Below are positions 6,062 through 8,056 of a DNA stretch of 8,056 nt, in pieces. Origin of the DNA: Anaerolineae bacterium (GTDB taxonomy: Bacteria > Chloroflexota > Anaerolineae > E26-bin7). The stretch's first letter is position 1, and each line of letters begins with the position of its first letter. A program made the position numbers and the translations under genes. The notes under the pieces were generated by a model, which saw only the letters and a list, made by a program, of their open reading frames with translations, was not told the origin of the DNA and searched no databases. The stretch spans positions 2,062-10,117 of the forward strand of contig JAOZOT010000098.1 in assembly GCA_029933115.1 (NCBI GenBank). The letters are read 5' to 3'.

Positions 6062-6996
6062 CCCTCATTATTAGTCTCCTGCCAGTAGAAGCGCTTCTCT
6101 AAATCGATATCTTGTTGGGCAATGTAACTAGCAAGCCACTGAATATACTCATCCGTGACATCAAACCCGAGGTCACTTCTAATGCTCGCCACGACCGCAA
6201 CCCGCAACAAACGGTACTCTGGAAGTTTGTATCCAACTACGATCCATTTCGTTGTTGACCTTTTTATCGCTGTCCAATAATAACCATCTTCTGAGGGTGT
6301 ATACCAAGATGGATAATCTTCTGCCTCATGTGTGAAAGGGTTTCTCCTGAACTCGTACAGGTATCGCGCTATCTGCTCCAGTTGCTCGCTCAAAGACTTG
6401 CTCTGCCAGATATTTAGGATATACGCAGATTGAGCACTAATAACTGCTTTGACATCGCTGACCTCCGCATCGCGCCAAACGAGCCAGTTGCTAGTCAGAT
6501 ATCTCGCGGCTGGATCGCAGAGTTCTTGAAAGAAGCGACGAAAGACCTTAGTTGCGCTATAGTGTTCCTGCCAGAGCTTGTACAGCTTTATGACTTCTTG
6601 CCTCGCATCCTGCAAGGAGGGCGATGATCGCAGAGAGTCTATAACAGTCCTCTGTAAGTCACAATCTCCATCTTCGGATTCCAACCACTGATCAAATTGG
6701 AGGTACTTTTCACCTGACCAAGCATCAACACAGGTGCAAAGCAAATACAGCCGAAGCGATTGCAATTGAACTCGCTCGGTATGATGAACCTCAGTTCTTA
6801 CCCCAGTCGCATCAAGGTATCTTAACAGGCCAAGGCGTCTAATAACGCGCCAAAAGGCATCACGCCGAGCGCTATTCCTCAATGCGTTTTGGAACATCCC
6901 AGGTGCTAGATTATCTTCACCTATTATCTCCTCGAAGAGAGAAGACGGAATGCTCCCACCATCTACTTGCACCACTACTGCCCCCCAAGTTTCCAA
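5968..6996 (-). CDS. HEPN-like protein, 3' end replaced by insertion sequence
   Basis: The open frame encodes 342 residues, but only about the first 312 are native. From residue 313 it reads transposon DNA out of frame (QISTQMRVW and onwards), so the original C-terminus is lost. The native part is helical. R218-N219-P-F-T-H223 (FRRNPFTHE) fits the R-N-x3-H signature of HEPN ribonuclease domains, and it is followed by a helix LLRVAVVASIRSDLGF as often seen there. Another helical segment, LRLYLLCTCVDAWSGEKY, lies near residues 81-98. HEPN proteins act in RNA cleavage, toxin-antitoxin and antiviral systems. The TTG at 6996 has poor ribosome-site support, and the true start may be a TTG at 7049, joined through a frameshift at a G6 run (6986-6981). 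It follows the gene at 7067-7777. GC is lower than in the left genes. The HEPN call rests on one motif and fold impression. Confidence 0.5.
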   Translation of the reverse strand: METWGAVVVQVDGGSIPSSLFEEIIGEDNLAPGMFQNALRNSARRDAFWRVIRRLGLLRYLDATGVRTEVHHTERVQLQSLRLYLLCTCVDAWSGEKYLQFDQWLESEDGDCDLQRTVIDSLRSSPSLQDARQEVIKLYKLWQEHYSATKVFRRFFQELCDPAARYLTSNWLVWRDAEVSDVKAVISAQSAYILNIWQSKSLSEQLEQIARYLYEFRRNPFTHEAEDYPSWYTPSEDGYYWTAIKRSTTKWIVVGYKLPEYRLLRVAVVASIRSDLGFDVTDEYIQWLASYIAQQDIDLEKRFYWQETNNEGPAQISTQMRVWRSTCVCSAMSSVCPSGSTL

Positions 6997-7066
6997 GCAA
7001 AGTGATCCCCAATAGTCAAGTACGTACTACTCACACATTCACAGCTCAATCTGTGCCCCTCAAACC

Positions 7067-7777
7067 CTACAACAATTTCCACTTGTCGTTCTGCACTTGC
7101 TTTGCCATCTCCTTACGTTTCTCTAGAGCATGAAACTCCTTCCAGTTCATAAGAGTGACTCCATCGGCATCGTATATGACAGCCTGGTCCTCACTACCCC
7201 ACTTGCGCTTATCAGGTGAGTTGACCCAGACTTGGATACGGAACACGATTCTCTCTGAGGGATGTAGCATCGCTCCGAACACAAAACGATGGCAGCTATA
7301 CCAGTCGCTGCTTCTGGACCATAAAATCTTGTCCCTTCCCTCAACTATCTGATAGCGATCCCTACCACAGTTAAGGTCATCAAACAATAAAGTACCTTCC
7401 TGCTCTTGAAAGGCTGGCACAATTCTTACTCGACCAGCTTCATCACGCACGATATTGAACGTATCAGGCTCCATAACCCAGACCTCTGCCATTGTTCCTG
7501 TCCTCCCTACTGGCTCGGCTTTGCCGGTCACCGGATTGTAGCGCAGTACAGGCTCACTATTTGCCATTGCTCCCGCCCTTACCTTTTGCTTGACTCTTAC
7601 AGGCTTAATCTCTTTCGGTACTGGAACGGTAAAGAACTTGCCAACATCATGACCGAAATACTCCATACGAGCGTAAAATGACCACGCAGGAACATAGCCA
7701 CGAAGTTGATAGTGTACTCTACGTTCGATGCGACGGTCAGTGAACAGGATTGTTGGAGAGAGATTGAGATGTTTCAT
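7067..7777 (-). CDS. Hypothetical protein, 236 aa, accessory region
   Basis: I do not recognise this protein. It has no signal peptide or membrane segment. The N-terminus is basic (FTDRRIERRVHYQLRGY). The middle contains VLRYNPVTGKAEPVGRTGT, a turn-rich stretch, and then FDDLNCGRDRYQIVEGRDK. A set of apparent beta strands follows (HRFVFGAML, RIVFRIQVWVN, AVIYDADG). The last 30 residues form a charged helix (WKEFHALEKRKEMAKQ). The ATG at 7777 lies about 34 bases after the predicted transcription start of the promoter at 7818-7846; only a weak AAGG precedes it. Frame use and length over low-GC sequence make it a real gene. It stops 17 bases before the possible start of the HEPN-like gene (7049), or 70 before TTG 6996, so the two were probably an operon, perhaps with linked function. 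Confidence 0.8.
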   Translation of the reverse strand: MKHLNLSPTILFTDRRIERRVHYQLRGYVPAWSFYARMEYFGHDVGKFFTVPVPKEIKPVRVKQKVRAGAMANSEPVLRYNPVTGKAEPVGRTGTMAEVWVMEPDTFNIVRDEAGRVRIVPAFQEQEGTLLFDDLNCGRDRYQIVEGRDKILWSRSSDWYSCHRFVFGAMLHPSERIVFRIQVWVNSPDKRKWGSEDQAVIYDADGVTLMNWKEFHALEKRKEMAKQVQNDKWKLL

Positions 7778-7817
7778 GCCATAAGCCTTTTAATCGTCAG
7801 ATTCACTATGTACCTAC

Positions 7818-7846
7818 AGTATATACCAATTCGCTTTCGAATGCAA
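7818..7846 (-). promoter_or_regulatory. sigma70-type promoter of the accessory two-gene unit
   Basis: Minus strand: -35 TTGCAT (7846-7841), a 17-bp spacer and -10 TATACT (7823-7818). Expected start near 7811, giving a leader of about 34 bases to the ATG at 7777. The spacer holds the palindrome ttcgaaagcgaa, a possible operator. Confidence 0.7.
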
Positions 7847-7893
7847 GCTTGGAGCGACTTGTGTGACGTCGCCATGCACGGATTGAGCTTCTG

Positions 7894-7902
7894 TGGTATA
7901 CT
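7894..7902 (+). promoter_or_regulatory. Possible plus-strand extended -10 promoter
   Basis: tggTATACT has the TGn extension before a good -10 hexamer, but no good -35 is seen at 16-18 bp. If active it would start a plus-strand transcript near 7909, straight into the hairpin at 7917-7953. Confidence 0.3.
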
Positions 7903-7916
7903 ATCGTGTAAACGCA

Positions 7917-7953
7917 AGCCCCCTCCGCCGCATCTCCCGCGACAAAGGGGGCT
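7917..7953. terminator. GC-rich hairpin, possible terminator
   Basis: agccccct and agggggct form a perfect 8-bp stem around a 21-base loop that contains a small inner cgc/gcg pairing. On the plus strand TTTT follows at 7960-7963, eight bases after the stem. On the minus strand GCGTTT follows. It could end transcription from either side, most likely from a minus-strand gene beyond the right edge. Confidence 0.45.
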
Positions 7954-7972
7954 CTACACTTTTCAACTCATC

Positions 7973-8052
7973 CCTATTTACCCCATTACCTCATTGACCT
8001 GTTGCCTCATTGACTTGTTGCCTCATCGCCTCACTCACTTGCCCTCACCGTA
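7973..8052. repeat. 8-bp tandem repeat array at right end
   Basis: About nine to ten degenerate octamers in perfect 8-bp phase: cctattta, ccccatta, cctcattg, acctgttg, cctcattg, acttgttg, cctcatcg, cctcactc, acttgccc. The core consensus is roughly (a/c)cctcattg alternating with acctgttg. It shares exact octamers with the repeat in glyQS at 845-884. No spacer structure exists, so it is not a CRISPR. The array may continue beyond the window. Confidence 0.75.
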
Positions 8053-8056
8053 AACT

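Noticed and set aside
6997..7020. Promoter with TTGACT -35 at 7019-7014 for the HEPN-like gene
   Set aside because: No -10 hexamer occurs 16-18 bp downstream (the bases are TTGGAA).
7973..8052. CRISPR array
   Set aside because: The unit is 8 bp and directly tandem, with no unique spacers.

Overview
The window looks like a bacterial chromosome segment, and I lean towards the phylum Chloroflexota. The reasons are a fused GlyQ-GlyS glycyl-tRNA synthetase, several GTG/TTG starts, moderately high GC in the core genes, and an arm-rich palindromic intergenic repeat. The lineage is an inference; no rRNA or other marker is present. All recognisable genes lie on the minus strand, so the window is described here from right to left, in the direction of transcription.

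Right part (about 6060-7850). A good sigma70-type promoter (TTGCAT, 17 bp, TATACT) precedes an unrecognised 236-aa protein. It is followed, probably in the same transcript, by a protein with an R-N-x3-H motif that suggests a HEPN fold. This part is visibly poorer in GC than the rest and looks acquired. The HEPN-like gene is cut at its 3' end by a decayed insertion sequence (about 5010-6061). Its 5' end may also be frameshifted at a run of six G. The transposase of the insertion sequence lacks its start, lacks a middle part and has two segments in different frames, so the element is a relic.

Middle part (4211-5009 and leftwards to 2511). About 480 bp without a gene holds a minus-strand terminator, two further hairpins and a near-consensus promoter (TTGCAT, 17 bp, TATAAT). 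That promoter drives a compact group: a MazG-like NTP pyrophosphohydrolase, RecO, a possible 21-aa peptide, and an RlaP/YcgL-type nucleotidyltransferase. Genome maintenance and nucleotide-pool cleaning are the likely themes. A 101-bp imperfect palindrome closes the group.

Left part (1-2249). A short HicB-like antitoxin gene overlaps a HicA toxin gene. The HicA stop lies one base before the ATG of the GlyQS synthetase gene, so a toxin-antitoxin pair and an essential aminoacyl-tRNA synthetase form one tight transcription unit. The synthetase runs off the left edge inside its beta part. At the alpha/beta junction its gene carries 8-bp tandem repeats of the same family as a longer array at the extreme right end (7973-8052).

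The points most worth checking are the HicBA-GlyQS linkage, the octamer repeat used as a protein linker, the broken HEPN-like two-gene module, and the 21-aa peptide.
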